Source: Lentisphaerae bacterium ADurb.Bin082 (GTDB lineage: Bacteria; Verrucomicrobiota; Lentisphaeria; Oligosphaerales; Oligosphaeraceae). Taken from it: 64,000 nucleotides of DNA. The DNA lies in contig MWEG01000109.1 of assembly GCA_002070945.1 (NCBI GenBank), positions 42,314-106,313 of the forward strand, given 5' to 3'. The notes under the pieces are model-generated. The model did no database searches. It had not been told where the DNA came from and saw nothing but the letters and a program-made list of their open reading frames with translations. Position 1 is the first letter of the stretch. Each line of letters opens with the position of its first letter. Shown one piece after another: positions 27,696 through 36,500 of this stretch. Made by a program: the position numbers and the translations under genes.

Positions 27696-29957
27696 ATGCC
27701 GTATCAGGTGCTGGCCCGCAAATGGCGGCCACAGACATTCGCCGAAGTCGTCGGCCAGGAACATATCAGCCGCACCCTGACAAACGCCATCCGGCAAAAC
27801 CGGATCGGCCATGCCTACCTGTTCGTCGGCTCCAGAGGGATCGGCAAAACCACCAGCGCCCGCATCTTCGCTAAAGCGCTCAACTGCCTCAACAACCAGG
27901 ACGGCGAACCCTGCTGCCAGTGCGAATGCTGCATCGAAGCGGCAAACGGCTCCTCCCTGGACATCATCGAAATCGACGGCGCTTCCCACAACAAGGTCGA
28001 GGACGTCCGAGACATCCGCGAAAATGTCCAGTACGCGCCTTCACGGGGCAAATACAAAATCTACATCATCGACGAAGTCCACATGCTGACTACGCAGGCT
28101 TGGAACGCCCTGCTGAAAACACTTGAGGAACCACCGTCGCATGTGAAATTCCTCTTCGCCACGACCGAACCGCACAAAATCCTGCCGACGATTATCTCCC
28201 GCTGCCAGCGCTTTGACCTGAAACGCATCCCCGTGCCCCTGATTGTCCAGCGCTTGCGCCAAATTGCCGACGGCGAAGGCATCAAGGTCGAAGACGCCGC
28301 CTTGACAGCCATCGCCCGGGCCGCTGAAGGCGGCATGCGGGACGCCCAGTCGATTTTCGACCAAATGATCGCGTTCTGCGGCGGCATGACCCAAGAGGAG
28401 ATGATCCGGGAACAAGACGTAATCGACGTCTTCGGCCTGGCGTCCGGCCAGGAACTGCGGGAAATGGCAGCCGGCCTGTTCACCAATGACCTGAACCGAG
28501 CCATGCGCGTCCTGCATGTACTGGCAGACGGCGGCCGCGACCTGGAAAGACTGTTCGGCGACTTAATCGGCTATGTCCGCAACGTCATGGTCGCCGCTCT
28601 GTGCAATGACGCGCCGTCGTTTCTCGAGGTCAGCGAAACCGGCCTGGCTGACCTGATGAACATCGGACGCGCCCTTGACCCGCAGCTGGCGCAGCGGATC
28701 CTGCAAGGACTGGTCGCCCAGGAATGGTCCTTCCGTTCCGCCTTGAACAAACGCATCTACTTCGAAGCCATCCTCGCCCGCGTCATGCTCGATGCCCACA
28801 GCGTACAGCTGGATGACATCTTCACCCATCTCAATCGCCTCAGCGGAGCCCTGCCCCAAGACGCCATGCCCGCACCCAGGCCGGTCATCGTCATTCCGAC
28901 ACAAACCGACACAACAACAACCGACCACAACCAGCCGCAACCAGCCACGACGACAACGCCAGCACAGGCAGCAGCGCAGACGCCAACACCAGCGCCAGTA
29001 ACGCCAGCAACAGCGCCAGCACCGGCAGCAACGCCAACGCCAGCACCGGCACCGACAGCGACGACAGCTCCAGCTCCAGCTCCAGCACAGGCACCGGCAG
29101 CGACGACAGCACCGGCACCGGTAGCGACGACAGCACCGGCACCGGTAGCGACGACAGCACCGGCACCGGCAGCGACGACAGTTCCAGCTCCAGCTCCAGC
29201 ACCGGCACCGGCAGCGACGACAGCACCGGCACCGGTAGCAACGCCGACAACACCAACACCGGACGCAGCGCCAGCACCCTCCCCTACGCCAGCGTCCTCC
29301 CCCTCCCCCGCGCCAGCACAGGACGCAGCCGCGCCAGCACAGGACGCAGCCACGCCAGCACAGGACGCAGCGCCAGCACCCTCCCCCTCCCCCACGCCAG
29401 CGCAGGACGCAGCCGCGCCAGCGCCCTCCCCCGCGCCCAAAGTCACGTTGACGACCGCCAACGTCTATGACTTTCTGACTCGCGCCAGCCACGACGACAC
29501 GACCACCGAATGGTCTGACGACGACGGCGCCACGCAAGACTTGGCGTCCACAGTGTCCATGAAGCTGAACAGCATCGTGGAGAATCTCTGCCAGGCTCTC
29601 GCCGCCGCTGGCCATGACAACCTCGCCGCCATCATCAAAACCATGACCCTCGTCTCCTTCCCCCAGGAAACCATGCTCATAACCCTTGGCTATGACATGA
29701 ACACCCTGCCGGTCAATGATTTGATGACCATCCAGCACCAAGAATCCCAGCAGGCTTTGCAAAACGCCGTCCAAAGGCAGTGGCCCAACGCCACCCTGGA
29801 AATCGTCGCTAAAGAACCTACGCCAGAAGAAAGCACGCATGGGCGTTACCGAATCGCAACCAGCGAGGAACAAAAACGGCTCGCCGAAAGCCCCTTTGTC
29901 CAAAGCGTCAACCAACTTTTCGACGCCGTCGTCATCGAAGCCAGGATTAAAATCTGA
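27696..29957 (+). CDS. dnaX: DNA polymerase III gamma/tau subunit
   Basis: A 753-residue clamp-loader ATPase. It starts MPYQVLARKWRPQTFAEVVGQ, has Walker A GSRGIGKTT (45-53), zinc cysteines in EPCCQCECCIEAA, the Walker B/DEAH-like IIDEVHMLT, and the sensor-1 region LFATTEPHKILPTIISRCQRFDLK. Residues about 395-590 are an extreme Pro/Ala/Thr linker encoded by imperfect DNA tandem repeats. The last 160 residues (LTTANVYDFLTRA to the end) form a folded tail that could bind the polymerase or helicase. Start at 27696 follows GGGAGGAAA. No slippery A-run for a programmed frameshift was noticed. Confidence 0.95.
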   Translation: MPYQVLARKWRPQTFAEVVGQEHISRTLTNAIRQNRIGHAYLFVGSRGIGKTTSARIFAKALNCLNNQDGEPCCQCECCIEAANGSSLDIIEIDGASHNKVEDVRDIRENVQYAPSRGKYKIYIIDEVHMLTTQAWNALLKTLEEPPSHVKFLFATTEPHKILPTIISRCQRFDLKRIPVPLIVQRLRQIADGEGIKVEDAALTAIARAAEGGMRDAQSIFDQMIAFCGGMTQEEMIREQDVIDVFGLASGQELREMAAGLFTNDLNRAMRVLHVLADGGRDLERLFGDLIGYVRNVMVAALCNDAPSFLEVSETGLADLMNIGRALDPQLAQRILQGLVAQEWSFRSALNKRIYFEAILARVMLDAHSVQLDDIFTHLNRLSGALPQDAMPAPRPVIVIPTQTDTTTTDHNQPQPATTTTPAQAAAQTPTPAPVTPATAPAPAATPTPAPAPTATTAPAPAPAQAPAATTAPAPVATTAPAPVATTAPAPAATTVPAPAPAPAPAATTAPAPVATPTTPTPDAAPAPSPTPASSPSPAPAQDAAAPAQDAATPAQDAAPAPSPSPTPAQDAAAPAPSPAPKVTLTTANVYDFLTRASHDDTTTEWSDDDGATQDLASTVSMKLNSIVENLCQALAAAGHDNLAAIIKTMTLVSFPQETMLITLGYDMNTLPVNDLMTIQHQESQQALQNAVQRQWPNATLEIVAKEPTPEESTHGRYRIATSEEQKRLAESPFVQSVNQLFDAVVIEARIKI
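28975..29440 (+). repeat. Imperfect tandem repeats within dnaX linker
   Basis: Repeating units such as ACAGCACCGGCACCGGTAGC (24 bases with the following GACG) occur several times between 29090 and 29240, and GCCAGCACAGGACGCAGC-type units between 29310 and 29420. They keep the reading frame and encode Ala-Pro-rich sequence. Confidence 0.8.
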
Positions 29958-29987
29958 CCACTCCCCCACCGAAACCTCACCACCGCC

Positions 29988-30599
29988 ATGAGCAAGCCAG
30001 GCCAATACCCGGAGGCGCTTCACCACATCATCGCCTGCTTCAGCCGCCTGCCCGGCATCGGCCGTCGGACAGCGGAACGGCTCGCCATAGCCATCATGAG
30101 CTGGCCCGAAGAACACCTCGCCGACTTCGGAACCGCCCTCTGCGAACTGCGGCAGCGCGTCCACCCGTGCGCCATCTGCGGCAATTTCACTGAAACGCCG
30201 ACCTGCGCCATCTGCCAAGATGAAACCCGCCAGCGCGGCCTGCTCTGCGTCGTCGAACATGCGTCGCAAGTCATGGCACTCGAAAACTCCGCCTGCTTCC
30301 ATGGCCTCTACCATGTCCTCGGCGGCAAGCTCTCCCCGCTCAGCGGCAAAGGCCCCGATGACCTAAGACTGGCTGAACTGCAAGAACGCCTGCGACAACA
30401 ACCCATCACCGAACTGATCATCGCCACCAGCCCAGACGTCGAAGGCGAAGCAACCGCCCATTTCATCGCCAACATGCTCGCAGACCTGCCCATCACCATC
30501 TCCCGCATCGCCGCAGGAGTCCCAGTCGGAAGCGACTTGAATTTCGCCGACGCCGCCACCCTAGCCATGGCACTACAAGGACGACGCCAAATCGATTGA
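29988..30599 (+). CDS. recR: Recombination protein RecR
   Basis: A 203-residue protein of the RecFOR gap-repair pathway. The helix-hairpin-helix is in SRLPGIGRRTAERLA, the zinc finger is CAICGNFTETPTCAIC (two CxxC pairs), and the Toprim domain begins LLCVVEHASQVMALE and continues ELIIATSPDVEGEATA. Length equals the usual 200 residues. It follows dnaX by 30 bases, a very common bacterial arrangement, but the ybaB/ebfC gene that often stands between them is absent here. No strong Shine-Dalgarno sequence is visible, so it may depend on dnaX translation. Confidence 0.95.
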   Translation: MSKPGQYPEALHHIIACFSRLPGIGRRTAERLAIAIMSWPEEHLADFGTALCELRQRVHPCAICGNFTETPTCAICQDETRQRGLLCVVEHASQVMALENSACFHGLYHVLGGKLSPLSGKGPDDLRLAELQERLRQQPITELIIATSPDVEGEATAHFIANMLADLPITISRIAAGVPVGSDLNFADAATLAMALQGRRQID

Positions 30600-30991
30600 A
30601 AACAACAGCAGAATCTGACCCGCAAAGCCACGCAGCCCAAGGCAATCTGCCGCAAAAACGGCAAAAAACAGCACCGGAGCCGCTAAAACCGACTGCTCAG
30701 TCGGAAAAACCAACAGACCAAGCCACAAATCAGGATGCAATCCCATCCGTTAAAACAATGACTATAGACAAAAATTTCTGCGTGTGCCGCGTGTTCAGCG
30801 GTTAAAGACATAGATTATAGCCGATAGTCCACCTAAGCCCTCCAGCACATTTCGTCATAAACTAAGACTTTATTTTTTTCTGCGGCGACAAGCAAATGAC
30901 TTCCCTGGGCGCAACTTACTCCGTATATCTCCTTATTTTCGCCGACCGCCGACCGCCCTTTCAAACCAGGAACGAGCAAGGATATTGAGCT
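30600..30991. other. Intergenic region with one dispersed repeat copy
   Basis: About 390 bases between recR and the FHA gene. It contains the repeat copy at 30772-30807 and the ribosome site AAGGAT before 30992. A 69-codon open frame near its start lacks any supporting feature and is not called. Confidence 0.5.
30772..30807 (+). repeat. Dispersed TCTGCGTG...TCAGCGG repeat, copy 3
   Basis: TTTCTGCGTGTGCCGCGTG followed by TTCAGCGGTTAAAG; the periodic blocks match the copies at 8353, 17829 and 54696. Confidence 0.5.
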
Positions 30992-32968
30992 ATGAAACTC
31001 TACATTGTGAAAGGCGAAACTCCCGGTCGTGAATTGGTGGTTGACAAGGCCGAATTCACGATTGGCCGCGAAGTCGACAACGACTTCGTCATCAGTGAAG
31101 TCGGCGTGTCGCGACGACATTGCCGCCTGTCCCTGGTCGGCGGTGAATGGCTGATCGAAGACTGCCACAGCGTCAATGGCATCCTGGTCAACGGCCAAAA
31201 AGTCGATGGCGGCATCATCCTGCGGCCGAACGACGAAATCACCGTGTTCAGCCATGTGTTCCGATTCCTGCCTGACGCCGACACCGCCGCTTCAGACCCA
31301 CGCCGCTCGTCAAGCAGGTCTCTCGCCATGGTGGTGCCACCCGAACTCAACGCGCAAACCACGGCCAACATCATCAGGCCAAACGCCGACAAAGCCAACG
31401 AAGCCCCAAAAGAAGCTCGGCGGACAGCTATCGGCCCCGCCGCCATCGTCAAGCTGATAGTGCTGGCCATCATCTTGGCCGCTGCCGCCTACTTGGGCTA
31501 CAAATTGCTGCAGACTGACGCCCAACCGCCGGCTGACCCGGAAACCACGGCCGCCAGACAGGAAACGACCACGCCAGACAGCGGCGCCAGGACGGCGCTG
31601 CTGCCAGAAACAGCCGTCACCGGGCTGGCAGCCAAGCCAGTTCAAGACAGCGGCGAGGACACCCCAGCCGTCGACACACCACCAACCACCACCGAAGCCG
31701 ACACCCCGACGACCGCACCCGCGATGTTCGCTGACAACACCTCTCGCCCACCGCCTCGAAGGCCAGCGTCCTTCACCATTGTCGTGCGCAGCGAACCGCC
31801 TGGCGCCGAAGTCTTCGTAGACAAAAATTCGTACGGCGCCGCCCCGGCCGTCGTGCCAGACCTGCCGCCAGGACGCCATCTGCTCGAACTACAGCTGGAC
31901 GGCTATGAAGATGTCAGCCGCCAACTCCAAATCCCAGAAGACAACACCAGCAAGCCGTTCGCCATGCACCTACGAGCCGGCACCGTGCTGCTGACCAGCA
32001 ACCCGCCAGGCGCCGGCGTCTGGCATGGACGACAATTCTACGGCATAACCCCGCTCCTGCTTAAAAATCTGCCCGAAGGACAATACGACTTTTCCCTGCA
32101 CGGCCCAGGCTGTGAACCGCACAAGGTCACGGCAACGGTCAGCCGCGCCAAAGGAGAAGTCATCACAGCTGACCTGAAATCCACCTTGGGAAGCATCGCC
32201 GTGACCAGCCGCCCACCAGGCTGCCGCGTCTACCTGGATGGCATTTTCAAAGGCGTAACCTCGGATGACAAGGGCGAATTGCTGCTGACTGACCTGGCCG
32301 CAGGACCAGCCACCATGAAAGTCGAACACCCCAGCGGCGTGTTCGCAAGCGGCCCCATCACCATCACCAAAGGAACAACACTGGAAAGAAACGCTACTCT
32401 ATGGGTGCCGACCCATAGCCTGACCCTCATCGACGGCAAAAAAATCGTCGGACTACTGCTGGAACAAAATGAACACGGAGACGTCGTCTTGGAAGACCGC
32501 AACCGCAGAGCAGAACGATTCCTGAAACCGCAAATCACCGACATCAGAGCCCTGAGCAATGAGGAAATCACCGATTTCTTCAAGAATGCGGACAAGGACA
32601 GCGAAAAAAATGCGCCGGACTCCGCCATGGAATTGAGCCGAAGAGATGACTTTTCCCTGAGTACCCCAGCCCTGCTGCAAGAATTGAAGCGCCTGACCAT
32701 CCAGGATTTCAACGAGATGTACAAAGGCAAGCAAATCCTGCTCACCGGCCAGACCACCCTGCGCCAACAGCAAAAAGGCGACAAGACCCCGGCCATGCTC
32801 TACTTCGGACACCAAATCTGCGCACGACTGGCCCTGGGAACCAGCGCCGAAGACTGGGAACACATCAGCGCTGCCGCTAAAAACAACGCGCCAATCTCGG
32901 TCCGCGGCATCTGCGACGGCATCAAAGACAAGGCCGTCATCCTGGATAGATGCACCATCGTGCCATGA
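30992..32968 (+). CDS. FHA-domain membrane protein with three PEGA domains
   Basis: A 658-residue protein. Residues about 20-95 are a forkhead-associated domain that reads phosphothreonine (FTIGREVDNDFVISEVGVSRRHC, then SVNGILVNGQ). A transmembrane helix follows at 150-172. After a Thr/Pro-rich spacer there are three PEGA repeats (SEPPGAEVFVD, SNPPGAGVWHG, SRPPGCRVYLD, each followed by G..LPxG-type turns). The final 90 residues (YKGKQILLTGQTTL ... ISVRGICDGI) look like an OB-fold of the tRNA_anti-like type. The plan suggests a sensor linking phosphorylated cytoplasmic partners to an extracytoplasmic, surface-binding part. No kinase gene is adjacent. Confidence 0.8.
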   Translation: MKLYIVKGETPGRELVVDKAEFTIGREVDNDFVISEVGVSRRHCRLSLVGGEWLIEDCHSVNGILVNGQKVDGGIILRPNDEITVFSHVFRFLPDADTAASDPRRSSSRSLAMVVPPELNAQTTANIIRPNADKANEAPKEARRTAIGPAAIVKLIVLAIILAAAAYLGYKLLQTDAQPPADPETTAARQETTTPDSGARTALLPETAVTGLAAKPVQDSGEDTPAVDTPPTTTEADTPTTAPAMFADNTSRPPPRRPASFTIVVRSEPPGAEVFVDKNSYGAAPAVVPDLPPGRHLLELQLDGYEDVSRQLQIPEDNTSKPFAMHLRAGTVLLTSNPPGAGVWHGRQFYGITPLLLKNLPEGQYDFSLHGPGCEPHKVTATVSRAKGEVITADLKSTLGSIAVTSRPPGCRVYLDGIFKGVTSDDKGELLLTDLAAGPATMKVEHPSGVFASGPITITKGTTLERNATLWVPTHSLTLIDGKKIVGLLLEQNEHGDVVLEDRNRRAERFLKPQITDIRALSNEEITDFFKNADKDSEKNAPDSAMELSRRDDFSLSTPALLQELKRLTIQDFNEMYKGKQILLTGQTTLRQQQKGDKTPAMLYFGHQICARLALGTSAEDWEHISAAAKNNAPISVRGICDGIKDKAVILDRCTIVP

Positions 32969-32976
32969 AGTAGAGT

Positions 32977-33023
32977 AGTGGACAATGGACGCTAGTGGAC
33001 CTAGGGTGGACTGCCGTCCACAA
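32977..33023 (+). repeat. Short TGGAC repeats
   Basis: AGTGGACAATGGACGCTAGT continues with GGACC, GGTGGAC and GTCCAC. The same GTGGAC/GTCCAC words crowd 58893-58919, 61301-61420 and 61466-61500. Confidence 0.6.
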
Positions 33024-33217
33024 CCTGTTTTTGGGGCAATGTGCAAAATTTTGTGATGAATACTTGCATGCCTTTATGTTGTCTTTTAGCCACAGCGGCA
33101 TTTTTGTCTCGCCCTTTCAGGGCATTTGCAGCTCTGCCGCTGCGAACGTTGGTGGACGGTGGTGCGAAGACACGTATCTTCCGCAGGCTTCCAAACCTGA
33201 ACTTTTCATTTCTGCAA

Positions 33218-33326
33218 GATAACTACATCATTTCACCTCAATTTGTAGTTATCACAGTTGCGCAATGAGATAACTACAAGTTTCACGTTATCAAGCAGTA
33301 AATGTTGTTAAACAGCAGTAGTTATC
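33218..33326. repeat. Four alternating GATAACTAC motifs (two inverted pairs)
   Basis: GATAACTACA (33218-33227) faces TGTAGTTATC (33244-33253), and GATAACTACA (33269-33278) faces GTAGTTATC (33318-33326). The first pair is a perfect 10-base inverted repeat with a 16-base loop or spacer. It could be a paired operator or a structured element. Confidence 0.75.
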
Positions 33327-33401
33327 CTGTCGCCGTGAAAAATTCAGGCTTCCAAAGGCTTTCAGCCGGTGCAGCACGCATCATGCTTAACGTCATATTA
33401 C

Positions 33402-33490
33402 TTTGCGCCGTAGGCGCTTAACCATGCTTAACCCCAGGCTTCAGCCTGGGGATAGACACGCCCCAAAACGGGTGCCTTGTAAAGGCACTA
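33402..33490 (+). repeat. CCCCAGGC hairpin element, copy 1
   Basis: TTGCGCCGTAGGCGCTTAAC is followed by CATGCTTAA, then the hairpin CCCCAGGC-TTCA-GCCTGGGG, then GGTGCC and GGCACT blocks. The same order occurs at 61504-61592. Confidence 0.8.
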
Positions 33491-33540
33491 CAGAAGACTG
33501 CCCCATTACGACAACGGAGCAAAGAGACGTTGAACTACGC

Positions 33541-33570
33541 ATACGGCAGGCTGAAGCCTGAATGACACAT
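33541..33570 (-). repeat. Hairpin repeat unit, inverted copy
   Basis: Read on the minus strand: CAGGC-TTCA-GCCTG then CCGTAT. This matches the unit at 63772-63801 with a changed but still fully paired stem. Confidence 0.65.
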
Positions 33571-33585
33571 GGCAGCCCCCGTCCA

Positions 33586-36500
33586 CTAAGGCCGGGCGCC
33601 AAAGCTGAACAGATCAAGATTGAGGCTGTTGCCGCAGTTGACGAATTTGACCACGTGGCGGCCTTTCTTCAAGTTGAACAAAAAGGGCTTGCCCGCAGCA
33701 TCCGTCACTGTCGTCCAAACCCAGTTATCCTGGCCAGAACTCCAGCCGCCGGTCTCCGGGAACTGCACCTTGGCCATATCAGCGTGCGGGCAGAATCCAT
33801 CGATCAGGATGGCGCGCACTGCCGTGCGACCGGCTGAACAATGCCGGATATGCAACGGATAGGCGCCGTCGGACGGAACCTCGATAACGTATTCCAGCCA
33901 GTGGCCGGTGTTGTCCCAATGTAAGAAAGAGAGGCCGTCGGCAGCCGTCTTGGCGTCTGTCACCGTCACCTGACCGCCGCCCTGGGCCGAGAAATTCTCG
34001 GCCTGCACGACAATCGCAGCGTCGGCAGGAGCGGCCGGGAGAGACGGCAGAGCCCGAATCGGCAGAGCCAATTCCCCGTCCGCTCTCTGCTGCTCCGCCT
34101 TCCTGATGTCCTGGACGCTGTCGCCGCCCCAGTTCAACTCGTACTCGCGGCCAGCAGCAGCCTTCCAAGTGATCGCCCCTTTGTCGCCAACCGTAAACGG
34201 CGTCGGAGAAATCCGAGCGCCGCGCCGGTCCAGGACATGCAGCGTCAAGTCAGAGGACGGCAGGAAGGCCAGGCCAACCGTCACCTCGACCGCCTGATCC
34301 GTGCTGACGACTAAGGTCTTGTCAGCCATTGCCAGCACCGACAAGGTCGCCGGCTGGTTGACGTTCGCCTGAACGCCTGGCCCTGATACGTTGCGACCAT
34401 GCACCAGCAGCAGCCGGAAGGACGCCCCGTTGCCGCCGACAACTGCGGCCTGGCCATCCGTCGTCAGCAGTGCCGCCCCGCCGGGTTCGCCAGCAAATGC
34501 CTGGATGACTTGCCCAGGCTGGTCGCTGTGCAGCCAAAAGTATGTCTCGGCCGGACTGATGTCAATCCGAGCCGCCTGCCCGCCTGGGCTGCTCGCCAGA
34601 TTCACGCAGCTGGTGGCGCGCGTCTCCCCATTCGGGAATGGATGCACGAGCGTGACCAAGTCAGCCCGCTCCTGCCAGGGTTGCCGGAATATCGCCGTCG
34701 GTATTGCCGACATCGGAATGCCCTTTTGCCGATTCCGCTTGACATTCGCTGACCAGCCCTGCACCGGCGGCTCCATCTTGCCGGTGACAATCTCGACTTC
34801 CAGCCCCGGATGCGGCCGAGCTGCCAGCAAGAGCCCGGCTTTGTTTTTGTTAGTCGCCAAGACGGCGTTTTCAGCGCACTCGGCTTCCTCTGCATCAATA
34901 TGATACAGCACTTCGGCCGTGTGCCGCTCCTGGTCAGACGCCAACAGCGTGTCCAGAATTACCCACAAATCCGGCTTGATGAACAGCACGGCTCGCCGGT
35001 GCTGCACCGTGTCCAGAATCCGAGGCGGGGTGGTCGCTGGATTCTGCCTGTCGACATAGTCGCGCCAACGGCCTTTCCACCATCCCTGGCAATAATCGAC
35101 GCCAGGCGCGGAATGCCAGACCGTGTCATTGCCGGCTGGCCTGTCGCCTTCCCAGGGCAGCGGCCAAATCTTGGCCTCCATGGTATTCTCGCCAAGCTGG
35201 TCCATGCCGTCGACCAGGACTGTGTTGTGCGAGCGCGTCAACAGCTGATACGTCCGCCAGCGCGATCTGTCATACATGCTGACGCCGCCATCGACGAGCA
35301 GATGATGCCCGTAGGCGGTCATCGCCACGGTCAGCTTGTCCTGGTGGATATGGGCTCGGCCCTGCAAGCCGGCGTCTATATGCATGACATTGGCCTGCCG
35401 ATGCCAGCCGGAACGCATCACATAATGCCCGACCCATTCCTGGCCCAGCGAGTCAAACGCCGGCGGCTCGCCGGCGCGTCCGTCTGTAGCCGCATACAGC
35501 ATGTCCGGGCGCTTGAACAGCCGGTAGCCGTCCAGCAGCAGCCGCTTGACGTTGCCGTTGCCAGCATCGTTCAGCGCAAAGGCCACTGCCCCAGGCATGA
35601 CGTTGGCCATCAGGTAGACGTACATCTTCTCCAGGCGGGAATAATAATCCGGCGGCAATTCGTGCTCCATGCCATTGAGCACGGCCGCGTTGTAGAGGTC
35701 GGTGAACTCCTGCAGCGTCCAGTTGCTGTAGCCTAAGGCCAGCTCATACTGCAAGCCATCCGGATACACTTCCTCCTGCAACTGAGTGTACAGAGAATCA
35801 ATGCCGAAGCGGCGCCAAACCGCAGCTTCCTTGAATTCCGGATACAACAGACCCGTGACATACACCCCCCAGGCTTCTGCCGTCCGCCAATTGCCGGTCG
35901 AAGGCCAGCGCATCAGGTGCCGGGCCTGCTCGATCTTGGACTTCAGGATGTTGATGATGATGTCATCCGTGAACGCTTTCGCCTCCAGGCAGTGCGCCAA
36001 GGCGTTCGGCCAGCTGGCGTGCAGCCTGATGCCGGTGTTGAGCGTCTCCCAAGCATGATGATACGGACTGTTGCCGGATTGCGTCAGCAAGATGGGGTTG
36101 TCCTCAATCCAGCTGTTCATCTGCTCTGCCAGCTCAGCCGCGTATTTTTCCTCGCCAGTCTCCCACCAAGCTTTGTACAGATGCGAAAAATGGAAATGCC
36201 GATTGAGCTGGGCGTTCCATTCAATAGTGCTGGATTCGCCTTCGCTCATGGCGTTAGCCGACCAGTCAATGCGGTCGCCAAACGCATACGGATGGTCGCG
36301 GAAACTGCCGATTGGGAACGTCCGGGTGAGAATTTCGTCTGCCCGAGCAGTGTTAGGCGCTGCTGACATGACCTTGACTTGCAGCTTGCCCGCCGACTCC
36401 TCTGGGACATGCACCCATAATGTCAGCGTATCGTATCCAGACCAGTCAGCCGGATACTTGCCGCAGACGGCGTTCGGATACATGTCTGGAAACCACCACT

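Larger units (their letters stand above)
32969..33585. other. Repeat-rich intergenic region
   Basis: About 615 bases between the convergent FHA and lyase genes. It contains GTGGAC/GTCCAC repeats (32977-33023), four GATAACTAC motifs (33218-33326), a CCCCAGGC hairpin element (33402-33490) and an inverted copy of the hairpin repeat (33541-33570). No gene is convincing. Confidence 0.7.

Noticed and set aside
28563..30314. A long minus-strand frame with Cys/Arg/Trp repeats opposite dnaX
   Set aside because: The repeats are simply the complement of the Ala/Pro linker repeats in dnaX.
30596..30805. A 69-codon frame after recR
   Set aside because: Low-complexity Lys/Thr/Gln content, no homology seen, and it runs into a dispersed repeat.
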